Part shown: piece by piece, positions 5,647-6,519 of the stretch | How positions within the stretch are numbered: position 1 is the first letter of the stretch | Layout of the letters: every line of letters starts with the position of its first letter | Source: Planctomycetota bacterium | GTDB taxonomy: Bacteria; Planctomycetota; Phycisphaerae; UBA1845; PWPN01 | Assembly: GCA_016209665.1 (NCBI GenBank) | Contig: JACQVT010000393.1 | Location: 1-6,519, forward strand | DNA: 6,519 bases | Direction of reading: 5' to 3' | The notes under the pieces: generated by a model | What the model saw: the letters and a program-made list of their open reading frames with translations, nothing else | Database searches by the model: none | Told to the model about the DNA's origin: nothing | Made by a program: the position numbers and the translations under genes

Positions 5647-5976
5647 ATGGCCGCTAGCGGTAGGATGTCCAAGTCGGCGATCGCTTCGTCGCTGGCTGAG
5701 TCAGTCGGTATCCCCAAGAAGCAGGCGCTGCTGTTCCTCGAGGAGCAGGCGTGCCTGGCGTATGCCCAGGCGAAGAACGGGTTCGTGATCCCCGGGCTGG
5801 GCAAGCTGGAGTTGAAGAATCGCAAGGCCCGCATGGGCCGCAACCCCGCCACCGGCGAGACGATCAAGATCCCGGCCAAGAAGGTCGTGAAGTTCCGGGT
5901 GGCCAAGGCCGCCAAGGACGCGATCCTCGGCGGCGGCGGGAAGGCCAAGAAGGCCGCCAGGAAGAGGGGCAGGTAA
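5647..5976 (+). CDS. HU-family DNA-binding protein with basic C-terminal tail
   Basis: A 109-residue nucleoid-associated protein of the HU/IHF fold, expected to dimerise and bind or bend DNA in the minor groove. The N-terminal helices (about 8-43) include [37 protein letters not shown] (45-62) forms the strands, and [13 protein letters not shown] (64-76) is the classic DNA-gripping arm with its conserved RNP motif. [16 protein letters not shown] (78-93) closes the fold. Beyond the roughly 90-residue HU core is a short tail, [15 protein letters not shown], which is Gly then Lys/Arg-rich and likely adds non-specific DNA affinity. A six-residue extension precedes Met7, where canonical HU would begin; the strong Shine-Dalgarno favours Met1. 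The gene is monocistronic by context, with its own candidate promoter upstream and a strong hairpin downstream. Whether it is the main HU or a paralogue cannot be told here. Confidence 0.93.
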   Translation: MAASGRMSKSAIASSLAESVGIPKKQALLFLEEQACLAYAQAKNGFVIPGLGKLELKNRKARMGRNPATGETIKIPAKKVVKFRVAKAAKDAILGGGGKAKKAARKRGR

Positions 5977-5983
5977 GCTGGCA

Positions 5984-6024
5984 ACTCGGCCGGCCCGACA
6001 CGGACGGCGGGCACCTTGCCGAGT
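5984..6024 (+). terminator. Two-tier stem-loop just after the HU-like gene
   Basis: ACTCGGC (5984-5990) pairs with GCCGAGT (6018-6024), and inside it GCCCG (5993-5997) pairs with CGGGC (6008-6012). It starts 7 nt after the stop codon. No T-run follows, so termination by this structure alone is uncertain. Confidence 0.3.
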
Positions 6025-6048
6025 GTGGTGCGCCATAGCTAACATGGC

Positions 6049-6090
6049 CGGTCGCCGCAACCACCCGGGTCAGGGTTGTCGCGGCGATCG
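6049..6090. terminator. Strong hairpin downstream of the HU-like gene
   Basis: Bases 6049-6066 pair with 6073-6090 around a 6-nt loop (GGGTCA): 16 of 18 positions pair, one of them a G-T wobble, with two mismatches. It is the strongest local stem in the window. Downstream on the plus strand is TGCTTTGTG rather than a clean T-run, so it may be a non-canonical terminator or a 3'-stabilising structure between two convergent genes. Confidence 0.5.
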
Positions 6091-6099
6091 TGCTTTGTG

Positions 6100-6127
6100 A
6101 GCTGTCAGCTTTCAACCGTCGGCTTTC
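6100..6127. repeat. Heptanucleotide repeat array C, AGCTTTC-type x 4
   Basis: Four degenerate heptamers: AGCTGTC, AGCTTTC, AACCGTC, GGCTTTC, followed by AGCC. It lies between the hairpin and array D. On the minus strand the units read GAAAGCT/GACAGCT, sharing the GA(A/C) opening of arrays A and B. Confidence 0.75.
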
Positions 6128-6180
6128 AGCCACACAAAGAAGCGGCCGCCCTGGTTCGGGCTTCCCGGCTTGACGTGTCC

Positions 6181-6208
6181 GGCTGAAAGCTGATCGCTGA
6201 TCGCGGAC
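6181..6208. repeat. Heptanucleotide repeat array D, inverted copy of C
   Basis: Heptamers GGCTGAA, AGCTGAT, CGCTGAT, CGCGGAC, the last one degenerate. The array is inverted relative to array C, 53 bp away: GGCTGAAAGC (6181-6190) is the exact complement of GCTTTCAGCC (6122-6131). It ends 6 bp from the stop codon of the leftward antiporter gene, so the C/D stem could form in the 3' end of that transcript. Confidence 0.75.
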
Positions 6209-6214
6209 AGTTTT

Positions 6215-6519
6215 TCACATCAGAAAGACGAACATCACCACGACGAAGATCGGGATGAGGATGCCCACGCTGTAGAGCATGTAGCCGAAGAAGCTGGGCA
6301 TTCGCACGCCGGAGGCCTCGGCGATGCTCTTGACCATGAAGTTGGGCCCGTTGCCGATGTAGGTGTTGGCCCCCATGAACACGGCCCCGAGCGAGATGCC
6401 GACGAGCAGGTCCTCGCGGATGAAGTTGCCGCCCAGGAGGGTGAGGATCCCGGGTCCGGCCTGATGGGTAAGGGCGTCGGCGGTGTGGAAGAGCACGACG
6501 TAGGTGGGGGCGTTGTCGA
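6215..6519 (-). CDS. Sodium:proton antiporter, CitMHS-like family, C-terminal part (runs off the window)
   Basis: The last 100 codons of a polytopic inner-membrane transporter; the 5' part lies beyond the right edge. Reading starts in frame with DNAPTYVV, the conserved motif of NhaD/CitMHS-type ion transporters, in which an Asn/Asp in a membrane re-entrant region helps bind ions. It continues with a hydrophobic segment, the signature [27 protein letters not shown], and a final membrane helix ([15 protein letters not shown]) that ends at the TGA. This C-terminus matches proteins annotated as sodium:proton antiporter or putative citrate transporter of this superfamily; exchange of Na+ for H+ is family knowledge, not proven here. 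An in-frame GTG at 6496 should not be taken as the start because the DNAPTY motif lies upstream of it. It converges on the HU-like gene, with heptamer repeats and a hairpin between. Confidence 0.88.
   Translation of the reverse strand, partial: DNAPTYVVLFHTADALTHQAGPGILTLLGGNFIREDLLVGISLGAVFMGANTYIGNGPNFMVKSIAEASGVRMPSFFGYMLYSVGILIPIFVVVMFVFLM

Noticed and set aside
5402..5788. A 128-codon plus-strand frame spanning the spacer before the HU-like gene
   Set aside because: It overlaps the end of nadK and the start of the HU-like gene in another frame, has no Shine-Dalgarno, and is Arg/Ser-rich without motifs.
6496..6496. GTG at 6496 as the start of a small 93-residue membrane protein
   Set aside because: The frame continues upstream with the conserved DNAPTY motif, so this is the interior of a larger antiporter cut by the window edge.

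Overview
The window is GC-rich (visibly well above 60%) and looks like chromosomal DNA from a planctomycete, possibly Phycisphaerae-like. This assignment is an inference. It rests on a HU-like protein with a basic Lys/Arg tail, a large membrane-anchored DUF4175-like coiled-coil protein, a glycoside-hydrolase-like TIM-barrel protein with a CxCxxC segment, a CitMHS-type sodium:proton antiporter, and sparse Shine-Dalgarno use. There are no rRNA or tRNA genes, transposase, phage gene or CRISPR array.

Layout. Three genes read leftward: a lipoprotein solute-binding protein of the Fe3+/AfuA type (49-1140), a three-helix membrane protein with a long coiled-coil and Gln-rich region (1157-3073), and a glycoside-hydrolase-like protein (3321-4520). 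Divergent from the last, across 87 bp containing GGATA-type inverted repeats, is NAD kinase nadK (4608-5441). A 205-bp spacer with helically phased T-tracts precedes a HU-family DNA-binding protein (5647-5976). A 238-bp spacer with a strong hairpin and heptanucleotide repeats leads to the C-terminal 100 codons of an antiporter on the minus strand that runs off the right edge (6215-6519).

How the genes fit together. No shared pathway is visible; these look mostly like separate housekeeping and accessory units. The coiled-coil gene and the solute-binding gene are 16 bp apart and could be cotranscribed. The binding protein would normally work with an ABC permease and ATPase, which could lie just left of base 1.

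The most interesting signals are non-coding. (1) Four short arrays, each of four 7-bp units (28 bp), form two inverted pairs (1045-1147 and 6100-6208). The first pair supplies the start codon and leader residues of the solute-binding lipoprotein. (2) T-tracts spaced about 10.5 bp apart (5480-5555) lie just upstream of the likely promoter of the HU-like gene, so a gene for a probable bent-DNA-binding protein may be preceded by intrinsically curved DNA. I did not find an evident new multi-gene system.
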